A DNA stretch of 64,000 bases from Mermis nigrescens (Eukaryota > Nematoda > Enoplea > Mermithida > Mermithidae), in the NCBI GenBank assembly GCA_036768485.1, contig JAVLUZ010000157.1:14263877-14327876 (forward strand), written 5' to 3'. Position numbers and translations under genes: made by a program. Shown here piece after piece: positions 12,501 through 24,500 of this stretch. Each line of letters begins with the position of its first letter. Position 1 is the first letter of the stretch. Below the pieces are notes generated by a model. It was not told the DNA's origin. It saw only the letters and a program-made list of their open reading frames with translations, and did not search any database.

Positions 12501-15500
12501 TTACGTGATTACAGTATGCAGTATGCGTTAGACGGGCAATCTATACACAAAACCAATGGAGTGCATAGTTTAACCCTGAGATAGATTCAGTTATCCCAGG
12601 AATAGCTATTCCTCGCGTATTTCGCGTTCTCTAATACCAAATTTTGTTATTCCTGGGATAGCTTATTCCGTCCCTTAACCCAGGAATAGCTATCACGAGA
12701 ATAAGTTTTATTACGAGAATAGCTATTCCCGAAATAGGGCTTATCCCAGGAATAACTTATTCCGCTTTCTGTCACACGGCCCTAGAGGGTTACAATATCT
12801 CAAGGACCAATTTTTTATTCTTTTAACGCAATATTTCTTGATCTGTGATCGTTTTAGTGTAAAGGGTTCGAGACGAAAAATGAAATTTCTTAAGCTACTC
12901 CGCTAAGTAAGCGGAACATGCTAATTATACTTAAAATATGCTCTGACCTTAGCGTTACAGATCCTAGTTTATTTTGTTTTTATACACCCAATATTGCGTT
13001 ATTAGCACAAATGTAAAGTTTACACTGAGAATCACTTTTCCTCCCAGAGCATTGAGTATCAAACAATTTGCGAAGGGTCAATTTTATTTTTAAAAATGTT
13101 GCCCTCGGGTTGTAGATTACGAATGTGACAATAAAATTTCTTTACACTCAATGGTTGTTGCGCAAAAGTGTAAAGTATACGGGTTTTTAACTCTTTGCGT
13201 GTTTTCAGATTATCTAACTCAATTTTGGTTTCTGTGCAGTCCAATTGGTTTTATAATGTAGAGGGTTACAGTATCTCAAAAGGTGGAATTTTTTCTCTTT
13301 TAACGCAATATTTCTCGATCTGTGATCGTTTTAGTATAAAGGATTCGAGACGAAATACGAATTTTCTCAGCTACTCCGCTACGTAGGCGGAACATGCTAA
13401 TTATGCTTAAAATGTGCCCTGACCAGCGTCACAGATCCTAGTTTATTTTGTTTCTATACACCCAATGTTGCGTTATTAGCACAAGTGTAAAGTTTACACT
13501 GAGAAGCACTTTTCCACCCAAAGCATTGGGTATCAAACAATTTGCGGAGGGCCATCTTTTTTTAAAAATGTTGCTTTTTGAATTGTAGATAACGAATCTT
13601 AACTTAAAATTTCTTAACACCTAATGGTTCTTGCACAAAAGTGTAAAGTATACGGGTTGTTTACTGTTAGCGTGTCCTGAAGCTTATCTAACTCAATTTT
13701 GGCTTCTGTGCAGTCCAATTGGTTTTATAATGTAGAGGGCTACAATATCTCAAAAGGTAAATTTTTTTCTATTAATGCAATATTTCTTGATCTGTGATCA
13801 TTTTAGTGTAAAGGTTCCGAGACGAAAAAAGAAATTTCTTCAGCTACTTGCACCCCCAGAATTTCGGCGCTTTCATCTATGGATATATGGCCTAAAATAT
13901 TAAATAAAAGAAGAGAACTAGCAAAGAAAAATGCTCCGATAGAGCAAAAAAGGTAAATATACTTGAATTTCTTCATTGTTAAGGATGTAAAAGGATGGGA
14001 CTAAGGAAAATTTCCCTATATGCGCAGAAGCCATAGGAATGTGCTAAACAGTTAGACTTCCCTAAACAACGCAAAAATCGAAGTATATTCTGCGGCCTAT
14101 GCGCGTTTCTGCAGATTTTCCGTAGTAATTTCGATTATGACGGCGAGTATTTTGATTACTTTATTTTGGAAAATTTAAAGAAATTTTTTGTGGTTTTTTC
14201 ATGCAGACTAATGAGTTGGCCATTTAGGTGTAAAGTTTACACTATTATCTTTTACGCCAGAGCATTGTGGAAGGTCAAGATTTCATTAAATAAATAATAC
14301 ATTGATTAATTAATAGTCATGGAAGTGTCTTCAACGCTCTTTTGCGAAACACTTGAGAACGTTTTGTGACTACACCCTCATTTTTCATAGGCCGCAGAAT
14401 ATACTTCGATTTTTGCATTGTTTAGGGGAGGTTTAACTGTTTAGCACATTCCTATGGCTTCTGCGCATATCAGAAAATTTTCCCTAGTCCCCTCCTTTTA
14501 CATCCTAAACAATGAAGAAATTCAAGTGTATTTACCTTTTTTGTTCTATCGGAGCATTTTTCTTTGCTAGTAAAGTATTAATTAGCCTGGAAACATGAAA
14601 ACCGACGCATACGAATATGAGGATTTTTTTATTAATGCATCCAGCGTACATTTCGCACTTCATATATCTTTTACATCTGAATTTCTGAAAGTAGAAATCT
14701 CAATTAGGAAATTATTATTCATTTTTTTCTGTTAATTTTCGAACTAGGCTGAAATACTCTAAAGGACTATTTTGATCTAATTTATTATTCACGCAGTTCG
14801 ATTTGAATGTGCCTAAAAATCCGACGTATGTATTGGATGGCGGCCTTAAAGCATTTATATTCTCTTATCCGGCCTACGTTACGAATTCAAGCTATACATT
14901 TCGTCTGGACAATGGCGATTCGGATAACCGATCGATGGAAAAATCAATAGGTACATCACTTTCATGAATACCATGCAATAGCACCATGGGCAGCTTGAAA
15001 ATAGGGGCTGAACTCAACAAAAATTGCCGAAATTCGCCAGAAATTCTACTAAAAATAGAATTCTGGGGTCTACAGTAATCTGCGGGGGTTTTTAAACTTC
15101 TGCGTAGGGTGTAGATCCCCAGGCTCCCCAATTCTATGTGTGGTGATGGAGTATTACCCCCTTGAGCTTACTAAAACGATAGCTTTACAGTCATTTTGAC
15201 TGAAAAGCGATGCTATATAGCCTTTTTGGCTCAGAAAATTAGTTCTTTAGTCTATAGGCTCAGAAAACTAGTTATATAGCCTTTTTGGACTACGAAACAT
15301 ATCGCGTGAGCTCAGAAATGCTATATAGTTGTCTTTTCTGAGTTTCAAAAGGATATGTAGCTATTTTCTTGACTCCAAAAAGGGATAAATAGCTGTTTTA
15401 AGTCCAAAAAGGCTGTATAGCTACTAGTGATGTCCTGGGCACCGGCACCGGCACCGGCGCCGGTGCTTAAGCACCGGCACCGGGCCGGTGCTAGGCTGGT

Positions 15501-18500
15501 ACCGGCGCCGGTGCCGGTGCTAGATAAAAGAGGAAAAATTAGAGTAAAAAGAATAATTGCAGGTCATTTATCACCAATTTAATGAATAAAGACGCAAAAA
15601 GGTTGCATTTTGTTAATAAAATCTTCTGATTAGCATAGTGAAGCATTTTGACTGAACTTCAGAACAAGTCTTCGAGCTTTAAAAATGAATTATTCATTTA
15701 ACGAAACACATCTTATTGAAAACATCAATTAACAGCAAGAAGCGTGGACACTAATAAATAAAGTAAATTAAAATTAAAAAACATCGACATATAGAGTGGA
15801 AAGTTCTTCTAATCCTACCATCTGTAGGCAAGAAGGATGAGTACTACAGAGTAGTTTTCAACTTAATTTCATCAAATCCATTTTTATTTTTCCATTTCCT
15901 GAGCAGAAGAGCATAAAACGCAGCTAGAATTTTGAAATAGTCTTTATGCAAAACTTTTTCCGGCAAATTATTCAGAAAAAGCTTGTTAAAACTTTGTAAA
16001 TGAACTTCTATGTAAGTCTTTTGCATTACTAATATATCCCATGTTTGTTTTCAGAGGCTTTTGAAAATGTGAAATGATTAACTCAAATAATTTAACCTCA
16101 AAAAGTTTTTGTGGCTATTTTCATGTTTGTTTCTTACTAGTTGAAGAAACAGTGCATTAGTTAAGGTAATTAACTAATGCACTAAAACCAAATTTGGATT
16201 TGACTAAAGAATCAACTACTGCACAAGCCAATCTTGATTGCGCTACACTTAAACTTATAATACACTATTTAACTTTTATTTTTCTTCGAATTTCAATTTT
16301 ATTACAATTTTTTGTTTGTTTAATGCTTAAGTGAGAAAATTAATATGTATTCATAAATTAAAAATAATGAAGTCGTTACTAGCCAAATGAAATTTTGCCC
16401 TTAATATGTATATCCGGTGAAAAATAGGTAGTTCTTGTCACGGAAATTGCAAACGCAGCGCCGCTGTGATTTACTACGATTGACCAACTACAGTATAACG
16501 TAAGCTATAACGTAAGCGCTTTTACCGTAGCCACGCGTGTTCGGCCATAGAAGGATGCGTTCGGCCTTAATAGATCGCAGCTAGCATATTGCGTTATTTG
16601 TCACACAAACGGTAAAAAGAATTTCTCAATTCGCTTTGATTTTTTGCATGCGTGCGTCTCAAAAGTGTGTGCATGCTGCAGGTCCAGTCAGTGAAAAAAG
16701 GTAAAAATAGATTGGAATTTTCGTGCATATCATTATAATTCTCGTTTCCTCCATTGGAATCTTATCTAAGAGATAATGGGCATAAAAATGAAAGAAAATA
16801 GTATTTCCTGTGTGCGATCAATTGCATATTGCTCTGCCGCAAAAGAGCATTTTTAAAATTAATTTCAGGCTATGAGCGTTCTGTGTTTTAAAACAAATTC
16901 ATAGCCAATGAAGAGCAAAAGATTAAAAATTCATATAAGCCCAAAAATTTATTTTGCCATTATTTATATGATTTTAAAAAGCGCATCTTTTTGACTAAAT
17001 CAAAATTAGAAATAAAATCAAAGCAAATTGCTCTTATCTTTCGGACAAAAGGTTTTTTTAAGAAGGTATTTTCATTCTTCTACAAACCATATCTTTCACT
17101 ATTATATTGCGAAATTGGGAAGAGAGAATGAATAGTGACTGTAAGCTCTAAGCTAGATAGAAAAATTTAACAAAATAGTGAAATACAGATGAAAAATAGT
17201 TTTGCAAATTAATTGTACATCATTCTTAGTGGATCGCGGATAGTAGAATGAGATGACCTTCTTAATGCGTATTAATACAAACATACGGTATGCGTGTCTT
17301 TTTCTTCAACCAATAGGAGAGTAATACGAGCACGCCAGCGTAAATCGGAAAGATAAAAATAGCCAAGCTGGCCGTTCTTTTGACACAGGCATGGAAGAAC
17401 GAAAATCTATTTTGTTGAAAAAATTGAACTAAATAAGCGTCTGAAGTGATTGGATAAAATAATTATACTTTTATTACATAATTCTATATTAATATTTACA
17501 TAATGATACGATTAGTAATATTAGAGGGGAACTGACATGGGATACGACTAGACGGGAATTTGAAAATTGATATTTAAAATTAATTTTAAAATGAATGAAT
17601 CAATTAATTAATGATAAATCTTTATTCGATTCCTCTGTAGTTCTGAAAAGAATCATAAAATTAATCATATGTCATACCAGCACAGTATGGGGATTCTGGA
17701 GGGATGAAACCTAAATAATATTGTATTAAAAACACTGTTGATGCTCTTTCCTTCTGGCCAAAAATGGCCATGGGGGGCTGTGACCCCAGAAGTTGAAATA
17801 CATACCCCTCCAAATTACTCTAGACCCCAGAATTCTATTTTTAGTTATATTTTTGGCGATTTACCTTATTCTGACCTCCTAGAATTTAGGTGCTGCATAT
17901 TTAAAATTTTTGTTACTTAAAATAAACTAAATAAAAAATATCATTATGCCTTTAAACTACAAATTGATAAAAAGTTCCTCATTATCCGCTTTCAAAAATA
18001 TTTTGTATCTTCGCTTTTCTCATTTATTAATGATATGTACATCAATAATATATTCAGTTCAGAAGTGTAATACATCGCATAGTGTCTGTCTCCTCAGGCA
18101 AGCATATAGTTCAAAAAATATTGCCCGTTCTATTATTTCGCGCAAGTTTTATTCTGACCAGCCAGCTTTCTTCGCAATTTTTCTTGTTCAATTAAAGTTC
18201 TTATATATGCGTATCTACCATTTTGTATTTATTCTATTCAGCGGACATACGCCTAAAAAAGTAATAAAGGCAAGCTTGAAAACAACAACTAATTTTTACC
18301 TCCTGATATTTTAATACACAAGCTCACAAAGATTTCGCTCGCGTTCCCTGGGTCTATATGATTTTTAAATCTTTTGCTCTTCATTAGAGCTGCACACATT
18401 GCAAATTTTACTACCCGGGTACCCGGCTATTTCATTACCCGAGTACCCGGGTAATTCGGGTACCCGGGTATACCCGGGTAGAACCTTAGAGAAAAGAGAA

Positions 18501-21500
18501 TGCAGTGAACATTGTTTATTTTCGGTTTACAGCAGTGATCGTACAGGGTCAGATCTTCAACCCCGGTCGGGGTCGGGGTTGGGGTTGAAGATTAACAATT
18601 AAGATTGCATGATTACATACCAATTTAAAAAGGATAGAAACGAAACTTCACTTGCTTATAGAGAATACTATTAAAGCTGGTTAAGTTCAAGATTTTATTT
18701 TCATTCCAAGTTCAAACATGGTTTTAGCAATTTAGCATTACATTCAATTTTAATCACTAATCGCTCTCGCTTTTTTGCATTCTTCCACAGTTTTTTCTTA
18801 ACGGTATTCTATGGCGCACTGATTGTGAGGAACCAACGGCGCGAAGCGCCAAAAATTTTCGAAATTTTTACCGTTTTCATGTAGAATTTACGGCCTTTTT
18901 ATTGACAAACAGTTCGTAAATCATAAGTGGCGCAAAGCACCAAGAAATTCAGTCATTTTTTACCGCCCTTAACATGTTGTATAGATATATGAATACTGAA
19001 TACTAATAGTCTGACAGAGCAGAACAGGAAAACTACGAATTATAAACTTAGTATGAAGATATTTTGACTGATCCAGGCTTTTAAACGCAATGCTGAAGCT
19101 TTACAAAAAGAAAGACAATCATCGGCGGTGCTATGCGCAGGGAAATTTTGACGTTTTTACTCTTTAAACTCAATTTATACCGCTTAAATCATACAGAAAA
19201 GATAAACTAATTGCGGCGCGAAGCGCCAGAAATTTTAAAAATTCTTAATCCTTTTACCTTTTTTGTCCTCCTAAATATCTCTTTGCACGTGTAAAACGAG
19301 ATAGTACGGCTGAGGGTCTGGGGTGGCGCGCTCAAGCGCCCCAACGGGGTCCGGGGCAGAACCCCGGAAAGTTTTGTAAAAAAGCACGCTAATTTATTAG
19401 TAACGTTAAAATTTTCGCAAATCGGTAAAATCTCGGTTCTGGATTAAGCCCAAAAAACTTAAAATTGATGAACTCCTACACTGCACAAAACTTCTGAGCT
19501 GAAATGCGTTTTTCGACCTTTGCTAAGTGAGAGCAGCAACGGGTCGCAACCAATAAGTCATTGAAAGATGTATCAATGAGAATTTTGCTCTTACCGTTTT
19601 CGGGCCCATTTGTGGCCTTCTTATTAAATAGTTCAGAAAACAGAAAATGCGCAAAAACACAAGAAAATTTGGCCTTTCCTTTCATTTAAAATAGAATTAT
19701 GCGTCCTTGTAAACAAAGATAAACAAAGCAGAGATGGTACGCAAACATTTTCGCACTTTTACTATTATGTTCAATAAGCATGTGCAGTTTCATTCAATGG
19801 ACTAATAGTGCATTAAATAACTAAAGTGATGCGAATTGCTAGATTATTTTAACAGATTCAAGCTTTTGAACTCATCGGATCTGTATAACAATAAATAATA
19901 ATGACTCAGCGCGAAGCGCCGGAAAATTTTGACGTTTGTGCGTTTTTGAACTCAATGTTCTGGACACATTGCGCCAGAAAAGTCAACATAATTTCTGAAA
20001 AATTTCGGGGGGGGGGTATGTGCCCCCACTGCCCCCCTGGCTACGCCTATGATTCCGTGTGTCAGTAATTTTGGCGCACTTTATGGTGATAAATATGCGA
20101 ACATGTATGTAAGTATTAAAAACATGGCGACTAGGCATACATTTTATGAAATACCGCTAGTGTCGAGTTTAACATATTCATTATGCTCGTGAATGAATCG
20201 TCCTTGTTCCGACTTTATTTGGTATTTATACAATCCTCCTATGTACCAAAGAATAAAATGCTATATTTCACCCCCGAAAAAAGATTCAACCCCAACTCGA
20301 AAAATCTTGCCCCCGGTCGGGGTCGGGGTTAAGGCCGGGGTTTTTCGGGGTCGGGGTCTCCCGTACGATCACTGGTTGACAGTGAGGTATAGGGCAAAGT
20401 GATATTTAAGCACTGAAATTATTGAAAAATTAATGCAAGATTAAATAGAATCAAGGCTTTAATCTGAAGAATTCGTATGCAATTAATGAAATTTAAGTCA
20501 TTTTCATAATTCAAAGCAAAAAATTGTGAAGCAGGTTTTGTATCGTCATAGCGTCATTAAAACATTGGAAGCAGGAAAACACATTGACGAAAAGCAATTT
20601 TGAAATCAACCAGAAATGAAAATTTATTCAAAAACAAGTCTTTCTGGAGCTAATTGCAGAGGCGTAGTCAGAATTTTGGTTCGAGGGCATAAACGTTTTC
20701 ATGTAGAATTTACGGCCTTTCTATTGACAAACAGTTCGGAATTCATAAGTGGCGCAAAGTGCCAAGAAATTTAGTCATTTTTTCCATCCTTAATATTTTG
20801 TAGATGTATCAATGAAAATTTTGTTTTTACCGTTTTCAGGCCCATTTATGACCTTCTTATTAACAAAAGTAGTTCAGAGAACAAAAAATGCGCAAAAACA
20901 TAAGAAAATTTGGCCATTCCTTTTATTTAAAATAGGATTATGTTTCTTTGTAAAGAAAGACAAACGAAACAAAGAATAGAAAAACTGGTACACAAAAGAC
21001 AAAAAAAGCAGAGAATAGACAAACTGGTACGCAATCATTTTCTTACTTTTACTATAAGCTCAACAAGCATGCGCAGTTTCATTCAACGAAGAAATAGTGC
21101 ATTAAATTACTAAAGTGATGTGAAGTTTTGGATTATTTTAGCTGATTCAAGCTTTTAAATTCATTGGATCTATATAGCAATAAATAATAATGACTTGGAG
21201 CGAAGCGCCGGAAAATTTTGACGTTTTTGTCTTTTTGAACTCAATTTTCTGGACACACATTAGTCCAACAAAAAAATCAACAATATTTCTTAAAAATTTT
21301 GGGGGGCTAATCGATAGGCTTTGATTCAGGTCTAACTAAAACAGTTGCGCGCACGATGTGAATAAAAGTTGCAGTCTAAATTTATATAATGGTCACAGAA
21401 GTAAATGCATTAGAAAAAAGCGTCGCTAGCAGATAAATTCTTGTTTAAATTTGTTTACAATAGAGAATAAGAAGAATTCGGCACAAATAAAATAATTTAA

Positions 21501-24500
21501 AGACCTGAATGATGGAATTTGCCTAAACCGTATGTGCGATATACTGTGACAATAGGAAATATTAACAGACTCGCTTATTTAACAATATACGGTTGATTAT
21601 ATAAAATCACATTTACATTGTGATTCAATCGCACTTTAGAAGCAATACGTTTCTAGGTTTCTAATTCGATTCTTAGCACATATTGCATAACTGCAATGCT
21701 AATTTTCTATTTTATGTTAGGGGATTCGGGTACCCGGGTATACCCGGGTACCCGGGTAGTAAAACTATTTTCTACCCGGGACCCGGGTACCCGTTCGGGT
21801 ACCCGCGTGCAGCTCTACTCTTCATTGACGATGAATTTGTTTTAAAACGCCGAACGTTCTCAGCCTAAAATTAATTTTAAAATGCACTTCTGCGGCAGAG
21901 CAATATGCAATTGATCGCACACAGGAAATACTATTTTCTTCCATTTTTATGCCCATGATCTCTTAGATGAGATTCCAATGGAGGAAATGAGAATTATAAT
22001 GATATGCACGGAAATTCCAATCTATTTTTATCTTTTTTCTCGGACTGGACTTGCAGCATGCACACCTTTTGGAGACGCACGCATGCAAAAATCAAAGCAG
22101 ATTGAGAAATTCTTTTTACCGTTTGTGTGACAAACAACGCAATATGCTAGCTGCGATCTACTAACGCCGAACGCATCTTTCTATGGCCGAACACGCGTGG
22201 CTACGGTAAAAGCGCTTACATTCTACTGTAGTTGGTCAATCGTAGTAAATCACAGCGGCGCTGCGTTTGCAATTTCCGTGACAAGAACTGTACAAATTTA
22301 ACCCTTTTTGAAGAAGCATAGTACACTATATAATATGCTAATGTAGCACCGGCACCTGCGCCGGTACAGGGGGTACCGGCACCGGCACCGGTAAAAAAAG
22401 CGGCACCGGAACATCACTAATAGATACATATGTTTGTGAGTTCAAAAAGGCTATTTATTTACCGAAAATGCTCAAAAACGGTTATTTTAAAACGATACCA
22501 TCGTTTTCCGCTATAGAACCGTTTTAACGGTGCACTTAGCTATATACCAATTTTTGGTTTTCACTCTCCCCTTTAAAAGTTTGACCTTGCGCTCCTGTGG
22601 TGATTGCATTTCGGTAACTGCTCATGTAGGTATATATATACCCCAAAAATTGAATTTGTGATTCACTGGATAAAATTTCCTCTTTTTTTATTAGAGAGAA
22701 TTTGTTTGCGCCATGAAGAGAGTGGGCGCTTAACAATAAAAAATATTAATATTAATAAAAAATTAATGAATGTTATGAACTTGGAACGTGTTATGCATTA
22801 ATAAATCGGATCTCACCCTGTCGTGTGACAGTTCTTTGCCAGGCTTATGTCAGGACGCAGACAGCTGAATATGACTGTGATTGTCAGTTCCCATCGATTT
22901 GTTGACTTGTGCTTTAAGCATTTTTTTGTTTGTAAAACGGGTGTTTTTTTGGGTAATTAAATGATTTCTTCTTATTGCGTGTACATACATATGTACATAC
23001 TTCTCTCAGTTTTATTTGATTTGGTAATCGTAGGGCAGAAAACGTTTAAATCAATCGATAATAAATAATTAAGTGGGCTTTAAATCATGTCTAGTTTTTT
23101 CTTACATACTGATCATTCGTGCATCTTAAATTAATTTTAAATCTCCAGATTAACTTATTTTGCAGCTATTGCTTGATTCTGCTTTATTCTTAGATTCATT
23201 ACTGTATCCGGATCTGCCCCGCCTGCAGCTTGGAGTATATGATCAAAAGCATAAAGACGCTTCAAAACCGTCAGTGCCTAATCGACAATGCAAACCTAAC
23301 TCGGAAGTGCTTGCAGAGTCGTCAGTGGTAAATATGCATTCGCGAACATCATGATCTTGGGGGTAGGTTTTAGCCTCCCTCTCAAAAAATGTTCTCCACC
23401 CTTCGCAGAAATTCCCTCCCCCAGAATTCGCGATTTTTCGAACGTTTTCCAAAATTTCCTAAGAATTCATGGAAAAGGTGTTCTTCCTAGCGTTTTTCGC
23501 TGACTTGCTCCAAAATGTCAAATTTTTGGCGCTTCGCGCCAATATACTTGTGTTTTTACTGTATTTTGTTCAATTTGTTTATTCTAGAAAGATAGAGCAT
23601 TGTCAGAAACGCCGAAAAACTATGTTTTTGATGCGTACCCTCCATTTTTGGGCCCTGAAAAGGCATTTTAAAATCTCACCCCTCCTTCTGTCCCCGCCCA
23701 GAATTAAATTTCAACTCACAATAACATAGAATTTACTGTTTTGTACTGGACAGGAAATAACACGTAACCAGCTACAGCTTTGTTGCATCGATAATCTAAG
23801 ATTGTTTACTAGGCGTTTAGGTCGAATCAGGAAGCAAACAAAATTAGCAAAAGTATAGTTCACCAACATTTGAAATTGTTGCATAATGAGAACAAAAATT
23901 TAGACTGATCTACATAGGCCACTACGTGTTAGTTAAACGAAATAAAAGAAAATCCGTGTCGTAGCAGGAGTAATAAAAGCTTATTTATGTATATCAGGAA
24001 ATGGAAAACGTCTTATGCAAATTGGAAACGATATGTAACATACATATATCAATTCTATTCCTTTCATGATTGTACACAGGGGCGTAACCAGGATTTTATT
24101 TGGGGGGGCAAAATTTTTGAAGTCCTATATCTCGGGAATCATTAGGAGATACGCGAAAATAATGGCATCTTTGAGCGTTTCTCGACGAGATCTATGCCTA
24201 AGTGAAGTAAAAAATTTAAAAAAAAATCAAGAATTTTCTTGCTTGATTTCAAACTTGGATGTCAAAAATCTATCTTTCAGCCTATCGGTATGAGTAATTT
24301 CTCAATATCAAGTTAAAGCTTGACTCCAAAACATTTCGAAATTCTTTTCTTTGCATTTAATTTTGCGGTTTTGCAAAGAAAACTTATGCAGAAAATAATA
24401 AATCGGCGCGATGCGCCGAAAATTTTTTACATACATATTCGCTTTTTTTAAGTCAAATCTGGGCTTCTAAGGTAAAGAAAAAAGGTATAAAATAGCAAAT

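Larger units (their letters stand above)
18533..20374. mobile_element. 1.8-kb hAT element with CGGGGT arrays
   Basis: The ends are CAGTGATCGTACAGGG and, in complement, CAGTGATCGTACGGGAG. The TSD is GTTTACAG/GTTGACAG (one change). GGGGTCGG/CCCCGG arrays lie inside both ends. The interior has several GCGAAGC hairpins (18838, 19215, 19908) and a segment (about 18880-20010) homologous to 20700-21310 of the host element. Confidence 0.85.
18385..21817. mobile_element. 3.4-kb hAT element with CCCGGGTA arrays
   Basis: The ends are TAGAGCTGCAC and GTGCAGCTCTA, with a perfect 8-bp TSD CTCTTCAT on both sides. ACCCGGGT palindrome arrays occur at 18412-18480 and 21725-21801. It contains another hAT (18533-20374). 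No intact transposase. Confidence 0.9.
16430..22289. mobile_element. Long inverted-repeat element inside the 7-kb element
   Basis: The left arm 16430-16952 (starting AGTTCTTGTCACGGAAATTG) is complementary to the right arm ending at 22289. The right arm is split by the hAT at 18385-21817, so its parts are 18350-18384 and 21818-22289. Arms are about 510 bases. The central spacer (16953-18350) holds a family I fragment (about 17690-17900) and no recognised gene. Confidence 0.8.
15425..22419. mobile_element. 7-kb composite hAT-type element with CACCGG arrays
   Basis: The ends are TAGTGATGTCC and, in complement, TAGTGATGTTCC. The TSD is ATAGCTAC/ATAGATAC (one change), within family C sequence that resumes on the right. 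CACCGG repeats and their palindromes lie at 15438-15525 and 22347-22408. The interior holds a long inverted-repeat element and two further nested hAT elements. No intact transposase was found. Confidence 0.85.

Noticed and set aside
17946..18314. 122-codon plus-strand ORF in intron 6
   Set aside because: Lies in the spacer of the inverted-repeat element; no recognised domain; composition follows the local base bias.
23166..23193. Longer 5' version of USP8 exon 7 starting after the AG at 23165
   Set aside because: Breaks the phase with exon 6, whereas the AG at 23193 has a better pyrimidine tract and keeps the frame.
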